Origin: a virus | Direction: 5' to 3' (one strand) | DNA: 34,129 nucleotides | Virus record (IMG/VR): IMGVR_UViG_3300018424_000092 | Location: 1-34,129 of that record | Shown here: positions 1 to 4,513 of the stretch, one piece after another | How positions within the stretch are numbered: the stretch's first letter is position 1 | Layout of the letters: each line of letters opens with the position of its first letter | Made by a program: the position numbers and the translations under genes | Notes under the pieces: model-generated | Seen by the model: only the letters and a program-made list of their open reading frames with translations | Told to the model about the DNA's origin: nothing | The model's database searches: none

Positions 1-32
1 AATTAAAGTTACTCACCTTGAGATTGTCCCTA
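1..32 (+). repeat. 32-bp direct repeat, copy 1 (5' leader of the 87-aa gene)
   Basis: These 32 bases are identical to positions 378-409, and GTGTAAG follows in both copies. Both copies lie just upstream of a small gene, so this is a duplicated leader cassette. The copy is cut by the window edge, so the left arm of the hairpin seen at copy 2 would lie outside. Confidence 0.9.
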
Positions 33-51
33 AGGTGTAAGGGTGAGCAAC
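8..51 (+). repeat. Competing hairpins in the leader of the 87-aa gene
   Basis: Two mutually exclusive stems are visible. CTCACC (12-17) pairs with GGTGAG (42-47), extended by GTT (8-10) with AAC (49-51). CACCTT (14-19) pairs instead with AAGGTG (32-37). The right arm of the repeat hairpin (16-27) overlaps both. This arrangement could switch between folds, but that is inference from pairing only. Confidence 0.5.
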
Positions 52-80
52 CCACACAGACAAACCACTAAGTTACACAA

Positions 81-344
81 ATGAGCACTAAGTATCAAGG
101 TTGGACTAACTACGAAACCTGGAATGTAGCACTCTACATTAACAACGAGTATGACCTTTATTGTCTTGCTTGTGATTATGTAAAGCAGGCAAAGAAAGCA
201 GGTGCTAAGGTATCTTATGATAACCTGATTCCTGCGATTGAGTATCGTCGTAAATCACAAATCACCCCTGACGGTGTACGTTGGATGAATGGTCTGATTA
301 ACACTGAGGAAATGGACGAAATGTTAGAAGAACTCGTTGCCTGA
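81..344 (+). CDS. Small conserved phage protein, YETWNVALYI type (87 aa)
   Basis: This 87-residue acidic protein carries the N-terminal motif WTNYETWNVALYI at about residues 8-20. I recall this motif from a family of small uncharacterised proteins common in cyanophages and other phages; no function is known to me. The rest is helical and ends EELVA. No signal peptide or membrane segment is visible. The ATG at 81 has no Shine-Dalgarno site; the leader is C/A-rich like those of the next three genes. The gene is first in a run of small genes separated by hairpin-bearing spacers. Its stop sits in GCCTGAG, as do those of the next two genes. I am confident it is real and have no basis for a function. 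Confidence 0.85.
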   Translation: MSTKYQGWTNYETWNVALYINNEYDLYCLACDYVKQAKKAGAKVSYDNLIPAIEYRRKSQITPDGVRWMNGLINTEEMDEMLEELVA

Positions 345-351
345 GTTCCTG

Positions 352-367
352 TTACATAAGCACCACA
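352..367 (+). repeat. TTACATAAGCACCACA spacer motif, copy 1
   Basis: This post-stop motif recurs as TTACATAAGGACCGC at 610-624 and TTAACATAAGCACCACA at 1005-1021. Each copy lies in the spacer after a small gene. It could be a processing or regulatory site. Confidence 0.6.
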
Positions 368-404
368 ATCTCAAGGGAATTAAAGTTACTCACCTTGAGA
401 TTGT
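365..404 (+). repeat. 12-bp perfect inverted repeat between the 87-aa and 54-aa genes
   Basis: ACAATCTCAAGG (365-376) pairs perfectly with CCTTGAGATTGT (393-404) around a 16-nt loop. The right arm and loop belong to the 32-bp repeat. No U-tract follows, so an intrinsic terminator is unlikely; an mRNA-stabilising or processing hairpin fits better. Confidence 0.75.
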
Positions 405-409
405 CCCTA
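378..409 (+). repeat. 32-bp direct repeat, copy 2 (leader of the 54-aa gene)
   Basis: Identical to positions 1-32. It lies 33 bases before the ATG of the 54-aa gene and supplies the loop and right arm of the 365-404 hairpin. Confidence 0.9.
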
Positions 410-441
410 CAGTGTAAGCAACCAATCAAACCAAACCAACA

Positions 442-606
442 ATGAGACCTTACAAAATTGCCCGCCTTGATGATACTGGAAACTGGAAAGTTCTTGCTAG
501 TTTCACTACATACGAAAAGGCAGATGATGCCCTCGATAAGTATTCTGAGAAGTATCCAAGTGCCTGGGTGGATATTCTTGACGGTGCCCTAACTCTCGCC
601 GCCTGA
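442..606 (+). CDS. Small conserved cyanophage-type protein (54 aa)
   Basis: A 54-codon frame runs from ATG at 442 to TGA at 604-606. The protein begins MRPYKIARLDDTGNWKVLAS and continues with a helix rich in Lys and Asp, then a hydrophobic C-terminus ending LTLAA. Codon use is GC-rich and the frame fills its spacer, as in its neighbours. I recall similar short proteins in T4-like cyanophages but no function. There is no Shine-Dalgarno site; the leader is CAAACCAACA. A perfect hairpin follows the stop. Confidence 0.75.
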   Translation: MRPYKIARLDDTGNWKVLASFTTYEKADDALDKYSEKYPSAWVDILDGALTLAA

Positions 607-609
607 GTA

Positions 610-624
610 TTACATAAGGACCGC
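610..624 (+). repeat. TTACATAAGGACCGC spacer motif, copy 2
   Basis: Second copy of the ACATAAG(C/G)ACC(A/G)C motif, a few bases after the stop of the 54-aa gene. It runs into the left arm of the following hairpin. Confidence 0.55.
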
Positions 625-647
625 CTAGTTCCTTATACAAACTAGGC
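623..647 (+). repeat. Hairpin downstream of the 54-aa gene
   Basis: GCCTAGTT (623-630) pairs perfectly with AACTAGGC (640-647) around a 9-nt loop. There is no U-tract, so it more likely protects or processes the mRNA than terminates transcription. Confidence 0.7.
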
Positions 648-654
648 AACACAT

Positions 655-705
655 TCCCACTCTGGTGAGCACTTTATGTGTGAGGGTTCGATTCTCTCAG
701 TGGGG
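655..705 (+). other. tRNA-like minihelix (acceptor stem plus canonical T-arm, no D or anticodon arm)
   Basis: TCCCACT (655-661) pairs with AGTGGGG (699-705) as a 7-bp acceptor stem with one G-U pair at the end. Directly inside its 3' strand is a canonical T-arm: GAGGG (682-686), loop TTCGATT (687-693), CTCTC (694-698). The loop fits the TTCRANY consensus and the spacing matches a true tRNA. Only 20 nt (662-681) fill the place of the D arm, anticodon arm and variable loop; they can form a small stem GCAC/GTGT around TTTAT. No CCA is encoded. It is either a tRNA remnant or a selected tRNA-mimicking RNA, and it cannot decode as it stands. Confidence 0.65.
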
Positions 706-738
706 TAAAAAACACACACTTTGATTAACACTTTCATC

Positions 739-960
739 ATGCAATTCGCTATCTCCAACAGCACCGCTATCGAGAACATTGCTCTCGAAGATAACACCGC
801 TACCGTCACTTTTGCTGGTGGTCGTGACTACGATTACACCGTCAACGATGTTACTGCTTTCGTAACTTCTCTGACCAATGTGATCGAAGGCGGTCAATCT
901 GTCGGTCGGTTCGTGAACCAATCCGTCAAGAATGAGACCCTGAAAGCAATCGCTGCCTGA
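739..960 (+). CDS. Small KTSC-like protein (73 aa)
   Basis: This 73-residue protein resembles the KTSC domain, a small domain of unclear function known from bacterial and phage proteins. The similarity lies in an early SNSTAIENIAL segment, a strand TFAGGRDYDYTV, and a C-terminal GGQSVGRFVNQSVKN resembling the family's S-x-G-x-F-x-N ending. I chose ATG at 739 over the in-frame TTG at 721 because the domain begins right after it and no ribosome site favours TTG. Codon use is strongly GC-ended. The gene follows the tRNA-like element and is followed by a strong hairpin. The KTSC call is a pattern match by eye. Confidence 0.75.
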   Translation: MQFAISNSTAIENIALEDNTATVTFAGGRDYDYTVNDVTAFVTSLTNVIEGGQSVGRFVNQSVKNETLKAIAA

Positions 961-969
961 GGTACATTC

Positions 970-997
970 GTGGGGTTAGTAACACTTACTGCCCCAC
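970..997 (+). repeat. Strong hairpin downstream of the 73-aa gene
   Basis: GTGGGG (970-975) pairs with CCCCAC (992-997), then AGTAA (978-982) pairs with TTACT (986-990) around the loop CAC; a wobble and a bulged T lie between the two stems. This is a long GC-rich stem with no U-tract. Confidence 0.75.
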
Positions 998-1004
998 ACT
1001 AAGT

Positions 1005-1021
1005 TTAACATAAGCACCACA
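1005..1021 (+). repeat. TTAACATAAGCACCACA spacer motif, copy 3
   Basis: Third copy of the ACATAAGCACCACA motif. It matches copy 1 apart from one extra base near its 5' end, and lies between the hairpin and the 52-aa gene. Confidence 0.6.
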
Positions 1022-1048
1022 CTTTCGTCAACACTTTTCTTCGTTATT

Positions 1049-1207
1049 ATGTCCCGCAATCTGATGCTTACTCTTCTCTCTAAGGGTAACACTGGAAACG
1101 ACATTCTGTCCATCCTCGATGCTATCGTTCGTGATGATTCTTCGTCCTCTGATGATACTCAGGGCGGGGCAGTGAGTTACACTACGGGGGAGGCAATCGC
1201 GTTCTAA
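1049..1207 (+). CDS. Small conserved cyanophage-type protein (52 aa)
   Basis: A 52-codon frame runs from ATG at 1049 to TAA at 1205-1207. It begins MSRNLMLTLLSKGNTGNDIL, has an acidic Asp/Ser stretch in the middle (DDSSSSDD) and ends AVSYTTGEAIAF. I recall this N-terminus from small uncharacterised T4-like cyanophage proteins. Codon use matches its three upstream neighbours and it also lacks a Shine-Dalgarno site. The opposite strand is open here too, but the frame on this strand has the family-like N-terminus and the right spacing. Function unknown. Confidence 0.7.
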   Translation: MSRNLMLTLLSKGNTGNDILSILDAIVRDDSSSSDDTQGGAVSYTTGEAIAF

Positions 1208-1438
1208 TGTGATGCTAACTGTGTGTCCCTTATGTGTTATTCGTGAGGGACACTTATTCGTTATTCGTGATAACACAGTCCCCGCGATTAGGGGTCTTAT
1301 GTGTTAGCGGGCGGTGCGTATATAAAAACCCCTAACTACCTCAACCTACACTGTATGTCTTTTTCGACATAAGTATCGAACGCATAAAAAAAATTTCCCA
1401 GATTTATAAACCCTCTGAAACCCCTTTGAATAATCCCC
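1208..1438 (+). other. Non-coding block with overlapping inverted repeats
   Basis: I see no convincing gene here. Overlapping pairings include GTGTCCCT (1223-1230) with AGGGACAC (1246-1253), GTGTTAT (1234-1240) with ATAACAC (1270-1276), CCCC (1280-1283) with GGGG (1291-1294), and CCCGC (1281-1285) with GCGGG (1307-1311). TAACAC (1271-1276) can also pair with GTGTTA (1301-1306). GTTATTCGTGA occurs twice (1236-1246 and 1260-1270). Further on, TATGTC (1354-1359) pairs with GACATA (1366-1371) around a T-rich loop. The first half is GC-richer than the second. It could be a structured RNA or a transcription-end region. Confidence 0.5.
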
Positions 1439-1579
1439 ATGAGAAAACACCGTCCGTATTGGAATTTTTATAAGGTAGTCTTAGCGGGATGGGCAATAAG
1501 GTATCCGAAATTTTTTCTGAGATTACTGGGAGTGCCTCTAGGGATTTTGATAGTTATGGTATATAATGCGCTAAGGTAA
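1439..1579 (+). CDS. Putative small membrane protein (46 aa)
   Basis: A 46-codon frame begins at ATG 1439 and ends at TAA 1577-1579. The N-terminus is basic and aromatic (MRKHRPYWNFYKVVLAGW). A hydrophobic segment of about 18 residues lies near residues 26-43 (FFLRLLGVPLGILIVMVY), and the protein ends NALR. A single inner-membrane span is the natural reading. Its stop codon overlaps a GGTAAATA late-promoter-like motif, as at several later junctions. There is no clear Shine-Dalgarno site. Its length keeps confidence moderate; conservation in related phages would settle it. Confidence 0.55.
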   Translation: MRKHRPYWNFYKVVLAGWAIRYPKFFLRLLGVPLGILIVMVYNALR

Positions 1580-1582
1580 ATA
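1575..1582 (+). promoter_or_regulatory. Weak late-promoter-like GGTAAATA
   Basis: This has the TAAATA core of the T4 late motif with G in place of the second-position A. It overlaps the TAA of the 46-aa frame and lies 35 bases before the ATG of the 63-aa gene. TATAAT at 1562-1567, just upstream, could act as a sigma-70-type -10 element, but I see no matching -35. Confidence 0.35.
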
Positions 1583-1616
1583 TAAGTGGAGGAAAAAAAT
1601 CCCGGAAAAATTTTTT

Positions 1617-1808
1617 ATGAGTGAGAAGATTTATCACATATACGCAAAAGGAGAGTGTATCTATCATTCTCTGAGTAAATCAGAGTTTGACTTTACATGG
1701 GATGCTCTGAGTAAGTTAGTTCAAGTATTCTCAGATTATCAAAGGGAAGATTTAACATTTGAGGAAGTTGTGAGTAGTAAGAAAGAGTTTGCAGAGTCAT
1801 CTTATTGA
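1617..1808 (+). CDS. Small unknown protein, related to the 60-aa protein downstream (63 aa)
   Basis: This 63-residue protein begins MSEKIYHIYAKGECIYHSLS. Its pattern (aromatic-x-I-x-x-x-G-E/D-x-I, then L-S/T and an acidic residue, then AL-x-x-L) recurs in the 60-aa product at 2638-2820. The two are probably divergent members of one small family of a type I recall from cyanophages. No catalytic motif is visible. GGAGG at 1588-1592 is too far from the ATG to be a normal ribosome site, so initiation is unclear. A good late promoter motif follows the stop. Confidence 0.65.
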   Translation: MSEKIYHIYAKGECIYHSLSKSEFDFTWDALSKLVQVFSDYQREDLTFEEVVSSKKEFAESSY

Positions 1809-1822
1809 CTCTATTGACAAGA

Positions 1823-1830
1823 AATAAATA
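1823..1830 (+). promoter_or_regulatory. T4-type late promoter AATAAATA
   Basis: Exact match to the NATAAATA late motif of T4-like cyanophages (T4 itself uses TATAAATA). It is intergenic and lies 35 bases before the ATG of the glycosyltransferase-like gene, a typical distance. Confidence 0.65.
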
Positions 1831-1865
1831 AGGTATTAAAATTGAATTGAGGTTTTTATTCTCTT

Positions 1866-2660
1866 ATGGCTAAAGGATTTACAGTAAAGGCAAAAGCGCC
1901 TGAGAAAGCATCAAAGGAACCTGAGTGGGACTATGATGCAATTAAAGAAAGAATGAAAGGAAAGGCAATTGTATTTTGTCTACCTGGACGAGGAGTATCA
2001 TATGTCTTTCTGAAGAACTTTGTTCAACTGTGCTTTGACTTAGTACAGAATGGAATGAGTATTCAGATTAGTCAAGATTATTCATCGATGGTGAACTTTG
2101 CAAGATGTAAGTGTCTTGGTGCGAATGTTCTGAGGGGACCAGATCAGATTCCTTGGGATGGTAAGTTGAACTATGATTATCAATTGTGGATTGATAGTGA
2201 CATTGTTTTTAGTACTGAGAAGTTCTGGCAATTATGTGATCTTGCATTCCCTGCAGAAGCAGTAGAGGATGAGAGTAAGAAGCGTGAGATCACTGCTGGT
2301 TGGTACATGACTGAAGATGGACGTACTACATCAGTTGCTCATTGGTTGGAAGAAGATGATTTCCGAAACAATGGTGGAGTGATGAATCATGAGACTGGAG
2401 AAACCATTACGAAGCGTCGGAAACCATTTACAGTTGATTACACTGGATTTGGATGGGTGATGATTCAGAATGGAGTCTTTGAAAATGAAGAGATGAAGTA
2501 TCCATGGTTTGCTCCGAAGATGCAAGTCTTTGAATCTGGTGCAGTTCAAGACATGTGTGGGGAAGACGTATCTTTCTGTCTCGATGCGATTGAGGCAGGT
2601 TTCAAAATCTGGTGCGATCCACGGATTCGCGTAGGACATGAAAAATCAAGAGTCATCTGA
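1866..2660 (+). CDS. Glycosyltransferase-like protein, GT-A fold (264 aa)
   Basis: The features fit a GT-A type glycosyltransferase. After a charged N-terminal tail of about 30 residues comes a strand KAIVFCLPGRG (residues 33-43). A helix and second strand lead to WIDSDIVF, whose D-x-D (110-112) fits the metal and sugar-nucleotide site. A C-terminal GEDVSFCLDAIEAGFKIWCD (232-251) with a following His (258) fits the family's closing catalytic and metal-binding segment. No signal peptide or membrane span is present. Likely roles are modification of a virion protein, DNA or host glycan; the sequence does not say which. A late promoter precedes it, and its end overlaps the next gene by 23 bases. 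Confidence 0.7.
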   Translation: MAKGFTVKAKAPEKASKEPEWDYDAIKERMKGKAIVFCLPGRGVSYVFLKNFVQLCFDLVQNGMSIQISQDYSSMVNFARCKCLGANVLRGPDQIPWDGKLNYDYQLWIDSDIVFSTEKFWQLCDLAFPAEAVEDESKKREITAGWYMTEDGRTTSVAHWLEEDDFRNNGGVMNHETGETITKRRKPFTVDYTGFGWVMIQNGVFENEEMKYPWFAPKMQVFESGAVQDMCGEDVSFCLDAIEAGFKIWCDPRIRVGHEKSRVI

Positions 2661-2820
2661 GTTATTCAACATACTCTATGAGGGTGATGTCATACGTTCT
2701 GAGTTGACGTATGACGAAGTTACAGAAGCACTTGACGAACTAGCATCAGAGTATTATGATAATAATGCTTATGATCCACAAAAAATTGAATTGGAGTTTT
2801 TGAATTATGGCAAAGATTAA
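2638..2820 (+). CDS. Small unknown acidic protein (60 aa)
   Basis: This 60-residue acidic protein begins MKNQESSELFNILYEGDVIR. It resembles the 63-aa protein at 1617-1808 in its aromatic-x-I-x-x-x-G-D-x-I core followed by L-T, an acidic residue and AL-D-E-L. It starts 23 bases inside the end of the glycosyltransferase-like gene and runs 14 bases into the 48-aa gene, so the three are probably translationally coupled. No enzymatic motif is visible. It may be a small accessory or regulatory protein, which is a guess. Confidence 0.7.
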   Translation: MKNQESSELFNILYEGDVIRSELTYDEVTEALDELASEYYDNNAYDPQKIELEFLNYGKD

Positions 2821-2953
2821 GAAGTCGCTGATGGGTTCAGCATTCATCGAATCGCAACCCAAGAATACCCGTCAGGGTCAAGGGAAGCACACGAAGTATG
2901 CTGCATCCAGCAGAAATAATGCAAAGAAGCGTTATCGTGGTCAGGGTCGTTGA
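2807..2953 (+). CDS. Small basic conserved cyanophage-type protein (48 aa)
   Basis: A 48-codon frame runs from ATG at 2807 to TGA at 2951-2953. It begins MAKIKKSLMGSAFIESQPKN, continues through a Gly/Lys/Arg-rich stretch, and ends AKKRYRGQGR. I recall nearly this sequence as a conserved short protein in T4-like cyanophages. Its high basic charge suggests nucleic-acid binding, which is inference. It overlaps the preceding gene by 14 bases, and a strong terminator follows within 25 bases, marking the end of this transcript. Confidence 0.8.
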   Translation: MAKIKKSLMGSAFIESQPKNTRQGQGKHTKYAASSRNNAKKRYRGQGR

Positions 2954-2975
2954 GACACTCCACCTAAGGCACTTG

Positions 2976-3001
2976 AGACCCCCTCAGAGGGGTCTTTTTT
3001 T
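2976..3001 (+). terminator. Rho-independent terminator
   Basis: AGACCCC (2976-2982) pairs with GGGGTCT (2989-2995) around the 6-nt loop CTCAGA, followed by an unbroken T run to 3001. It ends the glycosyltransferase-like transcript before the late morphogenesis block. Confidence 0.92.
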
Positions 3002-3091
3002 ATGTCTGAGTATCTTTGTGTTCTTATGAGTGTTTATTGTTCTTATGGGCGCTTTTCTGCTCGCTAAGAAAGCGGAAGCTCGTTCTGGAGG

Positions 3092-3099
3092 GGTAAATA
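3092..3099 (+). promoter_or_regulatory. Weak late-promoter-like GGTAAATA
   Basis: Same variant as at 1575-1582, in the spacer after the terminator and 25 bases before the ATG of the 234-aa gene. Being intergenic right after a terminator supports it. The same octamer also occurs by chance inside a gene at 11338-11345. Confidence 0.4.
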
Positions 3100-3123
3100 A
3101 TAAAAACATAACGTTATTTAATT

Positions 3124-3828
3124 ATGTCTACATTAATTTGTAATCTTCCTTCAGAAGAAGTCTGGGTTCGAAAGGAATACCTTACGGATCATCAGAGTGG
3201 TCATGGTGAATTTGTAAAGGGAGTATGGGTATCTTGTAAGAGTATACCTGGACGTGCGTTTTATTTTGAAACTTATCTACCTGAGTATGCTGCGATGTAT
3301 GATAAGTTGCCCATCAGTGCCTTTGTAAGTGAACCTAAGACTCCTGAACCTGACATGAACCTTCCGAACTTACAGTTTTGGAATTGTATGGACTATGGAG
3401 TCGTCTCTATATACAAGCAATTCATTGGTTCAATGGACTTTGAGTTGTATACAAGAGACCATGGTATTCAAAAAGGTACTTATATTTGTACGATAGATAA
3501 TTATCATCAGGATTGTGACATGATTGACTATGCAACAAGTGAAAATCCTGCTGAACATAAGTCACATAACTTGATTTCTTTAGATAATGGGCAGTATGCA
3601 CTCTATCCAAACAATAGAATGCGTATTTTTGATAATAGTTTAACTCCTGTTGACCCTAAGATGCCTGATTTTAAGGTTTCAACGCAATATTATCAAGTTG
3701 AGAATGGATTTGAACGTCTTGGGATGGGTCAAGAGGATGAATACTTCTGGAAAACTGCCCAAGAACGTGAAAAATGTGAAAATTGCGGGCAAAGTCCTTG
3801 TAATCCACGATGCATCAACGCAACCTAA
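3124..3828 (+). CDS. Unknown protein with a C-terminal Cys cluster (234 aa)
   Basis: I do not recognise a named family. The protein has a mixed, aromatic-rich body with several Trp and Tyr (for example EVWVRKEYLTDHQSGHGEF near the start) and no signal peptide or membrane segment. The C-terminus has the Cys cluster CENCGQSPCNPRC (C-x2-C-x4-C-x3-C), a plausible zinc knuckle. CxxCGxxPC recurs in the 491-aa protein at 32117. The gene follows a terminator and weak late motif and leads into gp25, so a late structural or assembly role is plausible but unproven. Confidence 0.75.
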   Translation: MSTLICNLPSEEVWVRKEYLTDHQSGHGEFVKGVWVSCKSIPGRAFYFETYLPEYAAMYDKLPISAFVSEPKTPEPDMNLPNLQFWNCMDYGVVSIYKQFIGSMDFELYTRDHGIQKGTYICTIDNYHQDCDMIDYATSENPAEHKSHNLISLDNGQYALYPNNRMRIFDNSLTPVDPKMPDFKVSTQYYQVENGFERLGMGQEDEYFWKTAQEREKCENCGQSPCNPRCINAT

Positions 3829-3833
3829 AGGAG
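3828..3833 (+). promoter_or_regulatory. Good Shine-Dalgarno site (AAGGAG)
   Basis: AAGGAG lies 4 bases before the ATG of the 81-aa gene and begins at the last base of the previous stop. It is one of the few clear ribosome sites in the window. Confidence 0.8.
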
Positions 3834-3837
3834 AATA

Positions 3838-4083
3838 ATGGCAAATTCACCAAATCCAGATAGAGATACAAAGTACATGATGGATACTTGGGGAACAAAC
3901 CGACTTATTACAGACTATGTAGTAGAGATAAAAATGGAAGAAAAGATGCTTAGAGAGATTAATGAAGATGAAATGACGCCTAAAAGGTCAAATAAAAAGA
4001 AGGAGACTGAACTTTTTGAGCGTTTTGACGACTCTGGAGAAGTTTTCGAAAGAGAAGGTGATTCAGAACCTCTTTTTGGGTGA
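3838..4083 (+). CDS. Unknown charged protein upstream of gp25 (81 aa)
   Basis: This 81-residue highly charged protein begins MANSPNPDRDTKYMMDTWGT. It has a central Lys/Glu-rich helix with KRSNKKKETELFERF and an acidic tail ending EPLFG. It has no recognisable domain and no membrane segment. A strong Shine-Dalgarno site supports the start. Its TGA stop overlaps the late promoter of gp25, so it closes the preceding transcript. Its position suggests a late gene of unknown role. Confidence 0.7.
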   Translation: MANSPNPDRDTKYMMDTWGTNRLITDYVVEIKMEEKMLREINEDEMTPKRSNKKKETELFERFDDSGEVFEREGDSEPLFG

Positions 4084-4090
4084 ATAAATA
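4083..4090 (+). promoter_or_regulatory. T4-type late promoter AATAAATA ahead of gp25
   Basis: Exact NATAAATA motif starting on the last base of the previous stop codon, 21 bases before the gp25 ATG. It is the last convincing late motif before 18555, so it may drive gp25, gp6 and the gp7-like giant. Confidence 0.75.
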
Positions 4091-4111
4091 AGATAGATTT
4101 ATAGGTTTTTA

Positions 4112-4513
4112 ATGCCTTTAGAACGGGTCAGTAGAGGATTTAAAGACATCAGTGGGTCATTTTTAATGAATCCATTGAATAATGACCTGATTGCACTCAA
4201 AAACGAGACTGCAATTGCCCGTTCTATTCGTAATATTGTATTAACTCAACCTGGTGAGAGACCTTTTAATCCTGAATTTGGAAGCTTTGTCTCAGATTCT
4301 CTATTTGAGAACATGAGTGATGTTTCTGCAGATACAATTAGAGGTCAAATTAAAGAATCTATTAATCTGTATGAACCAAGAGTTGATTTAATTGATGTTA
4401 GAGTAAGTCCAAATTATTCTACGTTAGAATTTGACGTAACAGTAATTTATACAATCATAGGCATTAGTGCTTTACCGCAACAATTATCATTTGCATTACA
4501 GCAAACACGATAG
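4112..4513 (+). CDS. gp25: Baseplate wedge subunit gp25
   Basis: At 133 residues it matches T4 gp25 (132 aa) in length. Residues about 47-58 contain LTQPGERPFNPEFG, the hallmark LTxPGERPxxPxFG of the gp25 family, which is found across contractile tails and type VI secretion systems. gp25 anchors the tail sheath at the baseplate wedge, next to gp6. The N-terminus (about 1-30) contains the usual SFLMNPLNNDL lead-in and the C-terminus forms the expected beta strands. A late promoter lies just upstream, and gp6 starts directly after the stop codon. Confidence 0.97.
   Translation: MPLERVSRGFKDISGSFLMNPLNNDLIALKNETAIARSIRNIVLTQPGERPFNPEFGSFVSDSLFENMSDVSADTIRGQIKESINLYEPRVDLIDVRVSPNYSTLEFDVTVIYTIIGISALPQQLSFALQQTR

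Noticed and set aside
655-705. A functional tRNA gene
   Set aside because: There is no D arm, no 7-nt anticodon loop on a 5-bp stem, and no encoded CCA; only the acceptor and T-arm are present.
721-738. TTG start extending the 73-aa gene by six codons
   Set aside because: The KTSC-like similarity begins right after the ATG at 739, and no ribosome site supports the TTG.
697-921. Minus-strand frame opposite the 73-aa gene
   Set aside because: It is antisense to a gene with domain similarity and good codon use, and it has no family or ribosome site.
1028-1276. Minus-strand 82-codon frame opposite the 52-aa gene
   Set aside because: It runs through hairpin repeats and antisense sequence. The plus-strand frame has the family-like N-terminus and spacing of its neighbours.
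1354-1371. TATGTC/GACATA hairpin as a terminator
   Set aside because: The stem is short and AT-rich, and the T run is in the loop rather than after the stem.
3045-3143. A 32-codon frame beginning MGAFLLAKKAEARS
   Set aside because: It overlaps the start of the 234-aa gene in another frame, spans the promoter-like site, and has no recognisable family or ribosome site.
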